From Pseudomonas tensinigenes (GTDB taxonomy: Bacteria > Pseudomonadota > Gammaproteobacteria > Pseudomonadales > Pseudomonadaceae): a DNA stretch of 64,000 nt. Numbering within the stretch: the first letter of the stretch is position 1; each line of letters begins with the position of its first letter. Where the stretch lies: assembly GCF_014268445.2 (NCBI RefSeq), contig NZ_CP077089.1, positions 4,333,501 through 4,397,500 of the forward strand, in the 5' to 3' direction. This document shows, piece after piece, positions 47,767 to 57,421 of the stretch. A program made the position numbers and the translations under genes. Below the pieces are notes generated by a model that saw only the letters and a list, made by a program, of their open reading frames with translations, was not told the origin of the DNA and searched no databases.

Positions 47767-49509
47767 TTACTTACGCGCATCCGCCCAGGATTTCAGCAGT
47801 TCGTTGTAGCTCACGGTCTCGCCCTTCGGTTTCTCGTTAGCCAGTTTCGGTTTCGGTGCGCCCGGTTGATCAAACCAGTATTGCGCATCGCGCTCCGGGT
47901 TCATCTTCGGAGCACAAACGGCCTGAGCCTTGGAGCGTTCCAGACGCGTCATGATCGCGTCCTGGTCCTTGGCCAAGCCATCCAGCGCCTGTTGCGGGGT
48001 CTTCTCGCCGCTGGCCGCTTCGGCGATATGGCTCCACCACAGTTGCGCCAGACGCGGATAATCCGGCACGTTGGTCCCGGTCGGAGTCCATTGCACGCGG
48101 GCCGGGCTGCGGTAGAACTCGACCAGGCCACCGAGTTTCGGCGCCAGATCAGTCATCGCCTGCGAGTTGATGTCCGACTCACGAATCGGCGTCAGGCCGA
48201 CGATGGTTTTCTTCAGCGACACGGTTTTCGAGGTCACAAACTGCGCGTACAGCCACGCTGCCAGCTTCTGTTTCTCAGGCGTGGATTTCATGAACGTCCA
48301 CGAACCCACGTCCTGATAACCGAGCTTCATGCCCTCCTCCCAATACGGCCCGCGTGGCGATGGCGCCATGCGCCATTTCGGCGTGCCGTCGGCGTTGACC
48401 ACCGGCAGGCCCGGTTTGGTCATGTCGGCGGTGAACGCGGTGTACCAGAAAATCTGCTGAGCAATGTTGCCCTGCGACGGCACCGGACCGGACTCGGAGA
48501 AGGTCATGCCCGCCGCTTCCGGTGGCGCGTATTTCTTCAGCCAGTCGACATACTTGGTGGTGGCGAACACCGCGGCCGGGCCGTTGGTATCGCCGCCACG
48601 GGTCACACTGGAGCCGACCGGGTGGCAATCCTCGACGCGAATCCCCCACTCGTCCACCGGCAAACCATTCGGGATGCCTTTGTCGCCGCCACCGGCCATG
48701 GAGAACCAGGCATCGGTGAAACGCCAGCCCAGCGACGGGTCTTTCTTGCCGTAATCCATGTGCCCGTACACGCGCTTGCCGTCGATTTCCTTGACGTCTT
48801 CGCTGAAGAATTTGGCGATGTCTTCATAAGCTGACCAGTTCACCGGCACGCCCAATTCGTAGCCGTACTTTTCCTTGAACTTGGCTTTCAGATCGGCGCG
48901 CTCGAACCAGTCGGCGCGGAACCAGTAGAGGTTGGCGAATTGCTGGTCGGGCAATTGATAGATCTTGCCGTCCGGCGCGGTGGTGAATGAGATGCCGATG
49001 AAGTCCTTGATATCGAGGGTTGGCGAGGTGAAGTTCTTGCCTTCGTTGGCCATCAGGTCGGTGATCGATTCGGTCTTGCCGTAGCGAAAGTGCGTACCGA
49101 TCAAGTCCGAGTCGTTGACCCAGCCGTCATAGATGTTCTTGTCCGACTGCATCACCGTCTGCATTTTCTCGACCACATCGCCTTCTTGCAGCAGGTCGTG
49201 GGTGAGTTTGATCCCGGTGATTTCGCTGAACGCCTTGGCCAGCACTTTCGACTCGTATTCGTGGGTGGTCAGGGTCTCGGAAACGACCTTGATGTCCATG
49301 CCGCGAAACGGCTCGGCGGCCTTGATGAACCACTTCAGTTCTTCGAGTTGCTGCTCGGCCGTCAGGGTCGACGGTTTGAATTCACTGCCGATCCATTTTT
49401 TCGCCGCGTCCTCGTAGGCATCGGCCCACGCGGCGGCGCTCAAACCGCTGAGTGCCAGCATGGCTGCCAATGAAATGCTATGTCGCAGCTTATTGTTTTT
49501 GTCGAACAT
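47767..49509 (-). CDS. glpV: Periplasmic substrate-binding protein, GlpV-type
   Basis: Binding protein of a carbohydrate/polyol ABC importer, unusually large at 580 residues. The signal peptide ends LSGLSAAAWADAYED. The fold is family-1 solute-binding: ETLTTHEYESKVLAKAFSEI, the YQLPDQQFANLYWFRADWFE ligand region and SPRGPYWEEGMKLGYQDVGS. The ATG at 49509 has GGAGG upstream. Together with the small DUF2160 gene and two ATPases, the order equals glpSTPQUV of Rhizobium leguminosarum, where it imports glycerol. Glycerol is inferred; another polyol is possible. Confidence 0.78.
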   Translation of the reverse strand: MFDKNNKLRHSISLAAMLALSGLSAAAWADAYEDAAKKWIGSEFKPSTLTAEQQLEELKWFIKAAEPFRGMDIKVVSETLTTHEYESKVLAKAFSEITGIKLTHDLLQEGDVVEKMQTVMQSDKNIYDGWVNDSDLIGTHFRYGKTESITDLMANEGKNFTSPTLDIKDFIGISFTTAPDGKIYQLPDQQFANLYWFRADWFERADLKAKFKEKYGYELGVPVNWSAYEDIAKFFSEDVKEIDGKRVYGHMDYGKKDPSLGWRFTDAWFSMAGGGDKGIPNGLPVDEWGIRVEDCHPVGSSVTRGGDTNGPAAVFATTKYVDWLKKYAPPEAAGMTFSESGPVPSQGNIAQQIFWYTAFTADMTKPGLPVVNADGTPKWRMAPSPRGPYWEEGMKLGYQDVGSWTFMKSTPEKQKLAAWLYAQFVTSKTVSLKKTIVGLTPIRESDINSQAMTDLAPKLGGLVEFYRSPARVQWTPTGTNVPDYPRLAQLWWSHIAEAASGEKTPQQALDGLAKDQDAIMTRLERSKAQAVCAPKMNPERDAQYWFDQPGAPKPKLANEKPKGETVSYNELLKSWADARK

Positions 49510-49556
49510 AGAGACCTCCTGTTTAAGTTGTGGAGCCGCGTTGCCGAACGACTCGA

Positions 49557-49829
49557 CTAGCCCCAACGCATCACAGCCAACAGCCACACCAGGGACAACG
49601 CGGACGCCACCCAGATGCTCCAGTCGGTGGCGCCGATCACCAGCAAATGCAGGTAGGCGCTGCCGAGAAGACCGATAAACAAACGATCACCACGGGTGGT
49701 GGCAATCGGCAGAAAACCTCGCCGCAGGATGCTCGGCGAACGCAACTCCCACGTGATCATACCGACCAGAATCAGGCCGATGACGATGAAGAATGCTGCG
49801 GTAGGCGTGGTCCAGCTCATCCATTCCAT
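49557..49829 (-). CDS. glpU: Small membrane protein DUF2160, GlpU-type
   Basis: A 90-residue protein with three hydrophobic segments (AAFFIVIGLILVGMITWEL, FIGLLGSAYLHLLVIGATDW, WIVASALSLVWLLAVM-like). DUF2160 proteins occur almost only inside this type of importer operon, so it is probably an accessory subunit. The start at 49829 (MEWMSWTTPTAAF) is chosen because AGGAGG is 5 bases upstream; a neighbouring ATG at 49832 is too close to it. Confidence 0.8.
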   Translation of the reverse strand: MEWMSWTTPTAAFFIVIGLILVGMITWELRSPSILRRGFLPIATTRGDRLFIGLLGSAYLHLLVIGATDWSIWVASALSLVWLLAVMRWG

Positions 49830-49839
49830 CATCACCTCC

Positions 49840-50640
<801 letters not shown>

Positions 50641-50649
50641 GGCCGGGCC

Positions 50650-51516
50650 TCAGCGGTTGGCGTCGGAGTGCGTCATGGCGGTGTAGAACAGCCAGGACAC
50701 CAACAGGATGATCAGGAAGTACACCAGCGAGAACGCCGCTGCCGGACCGAGGTCGAATTGCCCTACGGCCATCTGGGTCAACGTCTGACTCAAGAAGGTC
50801 GTGGCGTTACCCGGCCCGCCGCCGGTGAGCACGAACGGCTCGGTGTAGATCATGAAACTGTCCATGAAGCGCAGCATCACCGCGATCAGCAGCACGCTCT
50901 TCAGCTTGGGCAACTGAATGTGCCTGAACACCGCCCAGGCCGAGGCCCGATCAATGCGCGCAGCCTGGTAGTACACATCGGGAATCGCGCGCAAACCGGA
51001 GAAGCACAACAACGCCACCAACGAAGTCCAGTGCCAGACGTCCATCACCAGCACCGTCACCCAGGCGTCCATGGTGTTGGCCGCGTAGTTGTAACTGATG
51101 CCCATGGCGTTGAGGCTCGACCCCAGCAAACCAATGTCCGCGCGGCCGAAAATCTGCCAGATCGTACCGACCACGTTCCACGGAATCAGCAGCGGAATCG
51201 CCAGAATGATCAGCACCACCGACGACCAGCGACCCTTGGTTGGCATGGTCAGGGCAACGGCAATGCCCAGCGGAATTTCAATCAACAACACGCACGCCGA
51301 GTAGATAAACTGACGCAGCAACGAGTCGTGCAGACGCGGGTCGAGCAGCACTTGCTTGTACCAGTCCGCGCCGACGAAGTAGCGGCTGGACTGGTCGAAG
51401 ATGTCCTGCACCGAATAGTTGACCACGGTCATCATCGGGATCACCGCACTGAACGCCACCAGCAGGAACACCGGCAACACCAGCCACCAGGCTTTGTTGT
51501 TCTGCACCTTGTTCAT
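50650..51516 (-). CDS. glpP: ABC importer permease, GlpP-type
   Basis: Second permease, MalF-like group, 288 residues and six helices. The EAA loop is ALLCFSGLRAIPDVYYQAARI followed by DRASAWAVFRHIQLPKL; the usual Glu-Ala-Ala start is relaxed to YQAARIDRA. It overlaps the upstream ATPase gene by 4 bases, so translation is probably coupled. Confidence 0.82.
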   Translation of the reverse strand: MNKVQNNKAWWLVLPVFLLVAFSAVIPMMTVVNYSVQDIFDQSSRYFVGADWYKQVLLDPRLHDSLLRQFIYSACVLLIEIPLGIAVALTMPTKGRWSSVVLIILAIPLLIPWNVVGTIWQIFGRADIGLLGSSLNAMGISYNYAANTMDAWVTVLVMDVWHWTSLVALLCFSGLRAIPDVYYQAARIDRASAWAVFRHIQLPKLKSVLLIAVMLRFMDSFMIYTEPFVLTGGGPGNATTFLSQTLTQMAVGQFDLGPAAAFSLVYFLIILLVSWLFYTAMTHSDANR

Positions 51517-52622
51517 GGCTGCACCTCTTCGTCGGCTTCCAGCAGAAATTCATCGGCATAGACCATCAGCCACTGCGCCGGGAAACTGATGTACGCCGTG
51601 CCTTGCGGCACCGGTTTGTCTTCGGCCAGCCGCACTTTCAGCGGTGCGCCGTCGAGGTCGAGGGTCATGATCTTGTAGGTGCCGAGGTCTTCGACGTGTA
51701 CGACCCTGGCCTGCATCGCGTCATCAAACGGCTCGTCCCACACATGAACAAACTCGGGGCGGATGCCGACCTTCAGATTTTTCCATTGGCCGTGTTCGAT
51801 ATGTCGCTGCATGGCGTCGGACAACGGCAGGTGCGTCGAGGCGAACCCGACGCCACCGGGCTGCGGCTGCACCTCGATCAGGTTCATCCCCGGGCTGCCG
51901 ATGAAATAGCCGACAAAGGTGTGGCTCGGCCGCTCGAACAGTTCCCGTGGCGTGCCGAACTGGACGATCTGGCCGCCGTACATCACCGCGATCTTGTCGG
52001 CGAAGGTCGAGGCCTCGAGTTGATCGTGGGTGACGTAGACCATGGTGATGTTGAACTGCTCGTGAATCTGCTTGAGCTTGCGCCGCAGCTTCCACTTCAG
52101 GTGCGGATCGATCACCGTCAGCGGCTCGTCGAACAGGATTGCGGAAACGTCGTCGCGGACCAGGCCACGGCCCATCGAGACTTTCTGTTTTTCGTCGGCG
52201 GTGAGGTTGCGCGCCTTCTTGCTCAGGAGGTTTTGCAGGTCGAGGACTTCGGCAATTTCCTGCACCTTGCTGTGCACTTTCGCCTCGGCCATGCCCTGAT
52301 TTCGCAGGGGAAACGCGAGGTTATCGAACACGGTCATGGTGTCGTAGACCACCGGAAACTGGAAAACCTGGGCGATGTTGCGCTTCTCCGGCGTCAGGTC
52401 GTTGACCGCTTTGCCATCGAACAGCACATGGCCCTGCGAAGGGCTGAGCAGGCCGGAAATGATGTTGAGCAAAGTTGACTTGCCGCAACCCGACGGCCCG
52501 AGCAAGGCGTAGGCGCCGCCCTGCTCCCAGACGTGATCCATCTCGCGGATCGCATAATCCTCGGCGCCGCTCGGGGTTTTGCTGTAGCTGTGGGCGAGGT
52601 GCTGTAAACGGATTTCGGCCAT
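51513..52622 (-). CDS. glpT: ABC importer ATPase with degenerate signature motif, GlpT-type
   Basis: Nucleotide-binding subunit, 369 residues. Walker A is GPSGCGKST (42-50) and Walker B is AILFDEP with Asp-Glu at 165-166. The H-loop His is present in VTHDQ (199). The ABC signature, normally LSGGQ, is replaced by LTADEKQKV (140-148). A C-terminal TOBE-like domain follows. Its partner has the opposite defect, so the pair probably forms one consensus and one degenerate ATP site. The name follows Rhizobium usage and is unrelated to the E. coli glycerol-3-phosphate antiporter GlpT. Confidence 0.8.
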   Translation of the reverse strand: MAEIRLQHLAHSYSKTPSGAEDYAIREMDHVWEQGGAYALLGPSGCGKSTLLNIISGLLSPSQGHVLFDGKAVNDLTPEKRNIAQVFQFPVVYDTMTVFDNLAFPLRNQGMAEAKVHSKVQEIAEVLDLQNLLSKKARNLTADEKQKVSMGRGLVRDDVSAILFDEPLTVIDPHLKWKLRRKLKQIHEQFNITMVYVTHDQLEASTFADKIAVMYGGQIVQFGTPRELFERPSHTFVGYFIGSPGMNLIEVQPQPGGVGFASTHLPLSDAMQRHIEHGQWKNLKVGIRPEFVHVWDEPFDDAMQARVVHVEDLGTYKIMTLDLDGAPLKVRLAEDKPVPQGTAYISFPAQWLMVYADEFLLEADEEVQP

Positions 52623-53716
52623 CAGGCAACCCTCGCGACACGCCGGCCCGGTGCTTGCACCAGACGGCCCTGCGCATCGAAAACGAACAGTTTATGGGTC
52701 GGGATGTAAATGCGGATCGGCGCATCGACGTCGTATTCGTGAACGCCGGGCAAGTGCAGCACCAGCAGGAAATGCTCGTTGCGCACGTGCAGGAAGGTTT
52801 CCGAACCGCTGATCTCGGCGACTTCGACGGTGACCGCCAGTTCGAGGTCGTCATCGTTGCTCGGCACCAGCGAGATGTGGCTGGGACGCACGCCGAAACG
52901 GAACTCGCCCTCGCCCACCGGACGCAGATCGACGTTCAACGGGAAGTGTACGAAGTTGGCAAAACTCACTTCATTGCCAGCAATGCGCCCCGGCATCAGG
53001 TTGATCGGTGGCTCGGAAAACAATTCCGCCGCAAGCACGCTTTGCGGCTGGTGATACACCGAAGTCGACGGGCCGCTCTGAATCACCCGGCCTTCGTGAA
53101 GAATCGTCGTGGTGCCGCCCAGTGCCAGCGCTTCGTTGGGTTCGGTGGTGGCGTAGATGGCGATGGTGTGGCGCGCCTTGAACAGCTCGCGCATTTCCTG
53201 GCGCAGCTCTTCGCGCAGTTTGTAATCGAGGTTGACCAGCGGCTCATCGAAGAGGATCAGCTCGGCATCCTTGACCAGCGCGCGAGCCATGGCCGTGCGT
53301 TGCTGTTGACCGCCGGACAGCTCCAGCGGATAGCGCTGCAGAAACTTCTCGATGCGCAGCATCTTCGCGGTTTCCTGCACTTTGCTGTGGATGATCTCTT
53401 TCGAGACACCGGCCTGACGCAGCGGCGAGGCGATGTTCTCGAACACGGTCATGGTCGGGTAGTTGATGAACTGCTGATAGACCATCGATACGTTGCGCAG
53501 ACGCACCGGGCGTTGGGTGACGTCGACGCCGTTCATCAGGATGCGACCGCTGTCGGGCTTATCGAGCCCGGCCATTAAACGCATGAGGCTGGTTTTGCCG
53601 GACAGCGTGCGGCCGAGCAAAACGTTGAAAGAACCGGGTTCGAATTTCAGGCACGCATCGTCGATCCAGGTCTGGCCCTCGACGGTACGGCTGACGTGCT
53701 CCAGGGTGAGTGACAT
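52622..53716 (-). CDS. glpS: ABC importer ATPase lacking the H-loop histidine, GlpS-type
   Basis: Nucleotide-binding subunit, 364 residues, first gene of the operon. Walker A is GRTLSGKTS (35-43), the signature LSGGQQQR is intact (133-140), and Walker B is LILFDEP with Asp-Glu at 157-158. At the H-loop the usual THDQxEA reads TTEPNEA (190-196), so the switch His is Thr191. A TOBE-like C-terminal domain follows. Its stop overlaps the glpT start by one base. A sigma-54-type promoter lies about 45 bp upstream. Confidence 0.8.
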   Translation of the reverse strand: MSLTLEHVSRTVEGQTWIDDACLKFEPGSFNVLLGRTLSGKTSLMRLMAGLDKPDSGRILMNGVDVTQRPVRLRNVSMVYQQFINYPTMTVFENIASPLRQAGVSKEIIHSKVQETAKMLRIEKFLQRYPLELSGGQQQRTAMARALVKDAELILFDEPLVNLDYKLREELRQEMRELFKARHTIAIYATTEPNEALALGGTTTILHEGRVIQSGPSTSVYHQPQSVLAAELFSEPPINLMPGRIAGNEVSFANFVHFPLNVDLRPVGEGEFRFGVRPSHISLVPSNDDDLELAVTVEVAEISGSETFLHVRNEHFLLVLHLPGVHEYDVDAPIRIYIPTHKLFVFDAQGRLVQAPGRRVARVA

Positions 53717-53760
53717 GGCTCGGCCTTTTTATTATTGGAGTCAAGCGACCTGTGCACGGG

Positions 53761-53776
53761 AGCGAGTTTCGTGCCA
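53761..53776 (-). promoter_or_regulatory. Sigma-54 (RpoN) promoter of the ABC importer operon
   Basis: On the minus strand TGGCACGAAACTCGCT has the -24 GG and -12 GC separated by exactly ten bases. It matches TGGCACG-N4-TTGCW at all but one defined position. The predicted start of transcription falls about 35 bp before the glpS ATG. Confidence 0.85.
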
Positions 53777-53823
53777 GAAATGGCAAGTGGTTGATTTGGC
53801 GTGAAAATCGTTGAAAGCGCGGG

Positions 53824-53888
53824 GAACAGGCGTTCATTGCTGAACACATTTGAACAGTCGGGCGATTGACAATGAACAATAGTGAACA
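53824..53888 (-). promoter_or_regulatory. TGAACA repeat array, candidate activator binding sites
   Basis: Three elements lie 50-130 bp upstream of the sigma-54 promoter. They are a perfect palindrome GTTCATTGCTGAAC (53832-53845), the direct repeat TGAACACATTTGAACA (53841-53856) and the direct repeat TGAACAATAGTGAACA (53873-53888). Repeat period is 10 bp, one helical turn. This is the distance and form expected for an upstream activating sequence. Confidence 0.72.
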
Positions 53889-53934
53889 ACACTCTATGAA
53901 CGCTTTTTGCCCGATCTCATGGACGCCGAAGATC

Positions 53935-54028
53935 CCTGTAGGAGTGAGCCTGCTCGCGATAGCGGTGTGTCAGTCAATGCAATTTTGTCTGATAGACCGC
54001 TATCGCGAGCAGGCTCACTCCTACAGGG
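53935..54028. repeat. REPIN (GTAGGAGTGAGCCTGCTCGCGATAG variant)
   Basis: CCTGTAGGAGTGAGCCTGCT and its inverse, nearly identical to 39045-39138. It lies between the activator sites and the activator gene. Confidence 0.9.
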
Positions 54029-54096
54029 ATCGGTGTTGGTTTCAAAGATCGGGTTCATAACAACAATAAAAATCGCTGCATCAGAGGCCCACTGCC

Positions 54097-55935
54097 ATGG
54101 CCGCACCTGCCCCGCCGCTGTCCCACGACGCGATCGTCCAGACTTCCTGGCAACGTTGCCGCGCGTTCGGTCTTGACCACCAAAGCACGCCGGCCTTCGA
54201 TCAACTGCCCGCCGCCGGCATCGCGCAGTTGCTCGACAGCCATCATTCGCTGGTGCAGACCACGCACCAGGAAGTCCTGCCCTATTACGAAAACATCCTC
54301 AGCAATTCCAACTGCCTGATCATGCTCGCCGACAATCAGGGCCAGGTCCTGACCTCGTGGGGCACGCAGCGCTTTATCGAGCCGAATCTGGCCCGGGGTT
54401 TTCAGGCTGGGGCGAGCTGGATGGAGCGCTGCAGCGGCACCAATGCGATCGGCACGGCACTGGCCTGTGAACAAGCGGTGCATATCGAACACGATGAACA
54501 CTTTCTGAAAGCCAACCGTTTCATGACCGGTTCCGCCGCGCCGATTTTCGACGCTGAGCGCAAGGTCATTGCCGTGCTCGACGTGTCCAGCGACAGCTAT
54601 CTGCCGCCCTCGCACACTTTGGGCATGGTCAAGATGATGAGCCAGACCGTGGAGAACCGGCTGATCCTCAATCTGTTTCACGGCCAGCATTTTCAGCTGA
54701 CCTTCAACACCGGGTTGAACAACCTCGACAGTCAGTGGGCCGGGTTGTTGATTTTTGATGAGAGCGGACAGGTGCTGTCGGCCAATCGCCGCGCCGACAA
54801 TCTGCTCGGCCTGCGTTTGTCGCGGGTCAGCGTTGAAAGTCTGTTCAAGGTGTCGCTGCTGGAGTTGATCAACCAGCCGGACGGGTTGCCGTTCGCCTTG
54901 CAGACCTCCGGGCGTAACCGCTTTCAGTGTTTGTTGAAGCGGCCGAAGCAGGCGTCGATTCAGCCGCGCGTGTTTGCTGCTGAACCGAAAACCGCCGCGC
55001 CCACCCCCATCAGCCTCAACACTCTGCACTTCGGCGACGCTCGCGTGGAAAAAGCCGTGCGTCAGGCTGAGCGTTTGCTGGAGAAAGACATTCCGTTGCT
55101 GATCCATGGCGAAACCGGGGTTGGCAAGGAAGTTTTCGTCAAAGCCCTTCATCAAGCAAGCTCCCGCAGTAAACAGGCATTTATCGCCGTCAACTGCGCG
55201 GCGATCCCCGCCGAACTGGTCGAGTCCGAGTTATTCGGTTACGAGAAAGGCGCGTTCACCGGCGCCAACCAGAAAGGCAGCATCGGCCTGATTCGCAAGG
55301 CGGATAAAGGCACGCTGTTCCTTGATGAAATTGGCGATATGCCGCTGCCGACGCAGGCGCGGTTACTTCGGGTGTTGCAGGAGCGTTGTGTACAACCGGT
55401 GGGCAGCAGCGAGTTGTTTGCGGTGGATTTGCGGATTATCTCGGCGACTAACCGTTCGTTGCGCGAGCAAGTGCAATTGGGCCGGTTTCGTGAGGATTTG
55501 TATTACCGCATTGGTGGGTTGACGCTGGAGCTACCGCCGCTGCGGGAGCGCAGTGATAAGGAGGCGTTGTTTAAACGACTGTGGGAACAGCATCGTGAGC
55601 CGACGCAGTGGGCGGGGTTGAGCCAGGAAGTGTTGGAGTTGTTCAGCCGTCATCCGTGGCCGGGGAATTTGCGTCAGGTCAGTAGCGTGATGCAGGTGGC
55701 GTTGGCGATGGCTGAGGAGCAGCCGGTGAGGCTGGAGCATTTGCCGGATGATTTTTTTGTCGATCTGGAGATGGAACCGGTGGAGAGCGCGGCGCCGTTG
55801 GGGGTTGATTTGAATGATGTCGAGGCGTTGAACCGGGAGTTGAAAGCGGCTGGGGGGAATATTTCGCACTTGGCACGGCGGTTGGGGGTGAGTCGGAACA
55901 CGCTTTACAAGCGGCTGCGGCAGATTGAGGGTTGA
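54097..55935 (+). CDS. Sigma-54-dependent transcriptional activator, AcoR-like
   Basis: A 612-residue enhancer-binding protein. Residues about 60-200 form a GAF-type sensor (LIMLADNQGQVLTSWG, SWMERCSGTNAIGTALACEQ) and about 215-265 a PAS-like region (LLIFDESGQVLSANRRADNL). The AAA+ domain has Walker A GETGVGKE, the sigma-54 contact motif GAFTGA, and Walker B LFLDEIGDM. The C-terminal Fis-type helix-turn-helix is NISHLARRLGVSRNTLYKRL. AGAGG at 54083-54087 sets the start. Divergence from the importer, with a sigma-54 promoter between, makes it the likely regulator. The ligand is unknown. Confidence 0.9.
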   Translation: MAAPAPPLSHDAIVQTSWQRCRAFGLDHQSTPAFDQLPAAGIAQLLDSHHSLVQTTHQEVLPYYENILSNSNCLIMLADNQGQVLTSWGTQRFIEPNLARGFQAGASWMERCSGTNAIGTALACEQAVHIEHDEHFLKANRFMTGSAAPIFDAERKVIAVLDVSSDSYLPPSHTLGMVKMMSQTVENRLILNLFHGQHFQLTFNTGLNNLDSQWAGLLIFDESGQVLSANRRADNLLGLRLSRVSVESLFKVSLLELINQPDGLPFALQTSGRNRFQCLLKRPKQASIQPRVFAAEPKTAAPTPISLNTLHFGDARVEKAVRQAERLLEKDIPLLIHGETGVGKEVFVKALHQASSRSKQAFIAVNCAAIPAELVESELFGYEKGAFTGANQKGSIGLIRKADKGTLFLDEIGDMPLPTQARLLRVLQERCVQPVGSSELFAVDLRIISATNRSLREQVQLGRFREDLYYRIGGLTLELPPLRERSDKEALFKRLWEQHREPTQWAGLSQEVLELFSRHPWPGNLRQVSSVMQVALAMAEEQPVRLEHLPDDFFVDLEMEPVESAAPLGVDLNDVEALNRELKAAGGNISHLARRLGVSRNTLYKRLRQIEG

Positions 55936-55947
55936 GTGAATCCCGTT

Positions 55948-56123
55948 CCCCTCACCCCAGCCCTCTCCCGGAGGTAGAGGGAGCCGACCGAGGTGTCTGG
56001 CGTTGTACATCGACCTGAAAAAACCAGTCGATTATGGATTCAAAGCAGCACGTTCAGGTCGGCGTATCTCGTGAACATCCCCCAATCAGTCCCCTCTCCT
56101 GCGGGAGAGGGCTAGGGTGAGGG
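55948..56123. repeat. CCCTCACCC-type element, copy D
   Basis: CCCCTCACCCCAGCCCTCTC and GAGAGGGCTAGGGTGAGGG bound a core with GTGTCTGGCGTTGTACATCG. Its right end carries the last codons and the stop of the adjacent MFS gene. Confidence 0.87.
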
Positions 56124-57329
56124 CGAAAATTCCGGCTCAACATGCGCAACCGAAGCCGCCTCCAATGTCCGCAGCCCCAACAACACAACAACCACCATCA
56201 TGATCCCTGCACCAATGGCCACGCCGAATCCCGCCCGCGCACCCCACGCATCAATGACCAGCCCCGCCAGCATGCCGCCCAGCGCGACGCCGATGCTTAT
56301 ACCCGTGGTCATCCACGTCAGCCCTTCGGTGATCCGCGACGGCGGGATGATGATCGTCCCCAGCTTCATGACCACGACCATCGTCGGCGCAAACGAGATG
56401 CCGGCGATAAACAGCGCCGCTGTCAGCACATAAACATCCGTTGCAAAAACAGGCAAAACGCCGGTGAACGCCGTGACCAATATCCCGATCAGGAACTGTT
56501 TTTCGATCGCCAGAGAAAGCCTCAGCGCACCGAACGTCAAACCCGCCACCAGTGAACCGAACGCATAAGCAGCGAGGATGAAAGTCGCCGACGCTGGCCA
56601 GCCTTGTGCATTGGCGAAAGCCACAACAGCCACATCGATTGCTCCGCCAATGACCCCCATCGCCAACAACGCGAGGACAATGGTGCGCACACCAGGGATC
56701 AGCAAGGTCGAGCCGCTATGGCTGGCGTGACCCACGACAACCTTGGGTTCAGTCTGGCGTTGCAGGAGAAACGCCGTGACTCCGACGGCCAGCAGCCCGA
56801 CCGCGACCAGTGGCCCGGCCTCGGCAAAAAAACTAACGCTCAAGCCAATCGCCAGCGGCGGGCCGATAATGTAGGCCATTTCGGTGAGGACCGTGTCCAG
56901 CGAGAACGCCGTGTGCAACTGCGGCTTGCCCCGGAACAACTGCGACCATCGCGCGCGGATCATCGACGGCATGCTCGGCATCGTCCCCGCCAGTGCCGCC
57001 AGAACAAACAGCAGTGCGGCTGGAGCGCGCAAGTAGACGGCGGTGATCAGCGCCAGCAGCATGGCAATGCTGAACGCGGTGACGACGGGCAGTACGCGAC
57101 TCTGGCCATGTTGGTCGACCAGTCTCGAGATGTAAGGGCCGAGCAGTGCATTGGCCAGGGTGAACGTCCCGGCGACGGTGCCGGCCAGCCAGTAAACCCC
57201 GGTTTGCTGGACCAGCATGGTGATGATGCCAATGCCGATCATTGCCTGCGGCAAGCGTGCGATAGAACTCGCGAGCACTAGCCCGGTGGCGCCGGGGGTC
57301 GTTAGCAGTTCGCGATAGTGATTGGCCAT
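56112..57329 (-). CDS. MFS transporter
   Basis: A 405-residue major facilitator with about twelve membrane helices. The start MANHYRELLTTPGATGLVLA leads directly into helix 1. The cytoplasmic loop 2-3 reads GPYISRLVDQHGQSRVLP, a relaxed form of the GxxxDRxGxR motif. The C-terminus (HVEPEFSPSP and stop TAG) is read from repeat copy D. Substrate is unknown; sugar-efflux or drug-efflux MFS proteins are the nearest type. The IS481 element begins 92 bp upstream of its start codon. Confidence 0.82.
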   Translation of the reverse strand: MANHYRELLTTPGATGLVLASSIARLPQAMIGIGIITMLVQQTGVYWLAGTVAGTFTLANALLGPYISRLVDQHGQSRVLPVVTAFSIAMLLALITAVYLRAPAALLFVLAALAGTMPSMPSMIRARWSQLFRGKPQLHTAFSLDTVLTEMAYIIGPPLAIGLSVSFFAEAGPLVAVGLLAVGVTAFLLQRQTEPKVVVGHASHSGSTLLIPGVRTIVLALLAMGVIGGAIDVAVVAFANAQGWPASATFILAAYAFGSLVAGLTFGALRLSLAIEKQFLIGILVTAFTGVLPVFATDVYVLTAALFIAGISFAPTMVVVMKLGTIIIPPSRITEGLTWMTTGISIGVALGGMLAGLVIDAWGARAGFGVAIGAGIMMVVVVLLGLRTLEAASVAHVEPEFSPSP

Positions 57330-57421
57330 GGTGTTTCCCTTACATGATCGTCACCGCTCAGCATCCGGCTGAACGCGTTGCCGACATCAAGACCTACGCG
57401 AACGCCAAAAGCAACCCTCAC

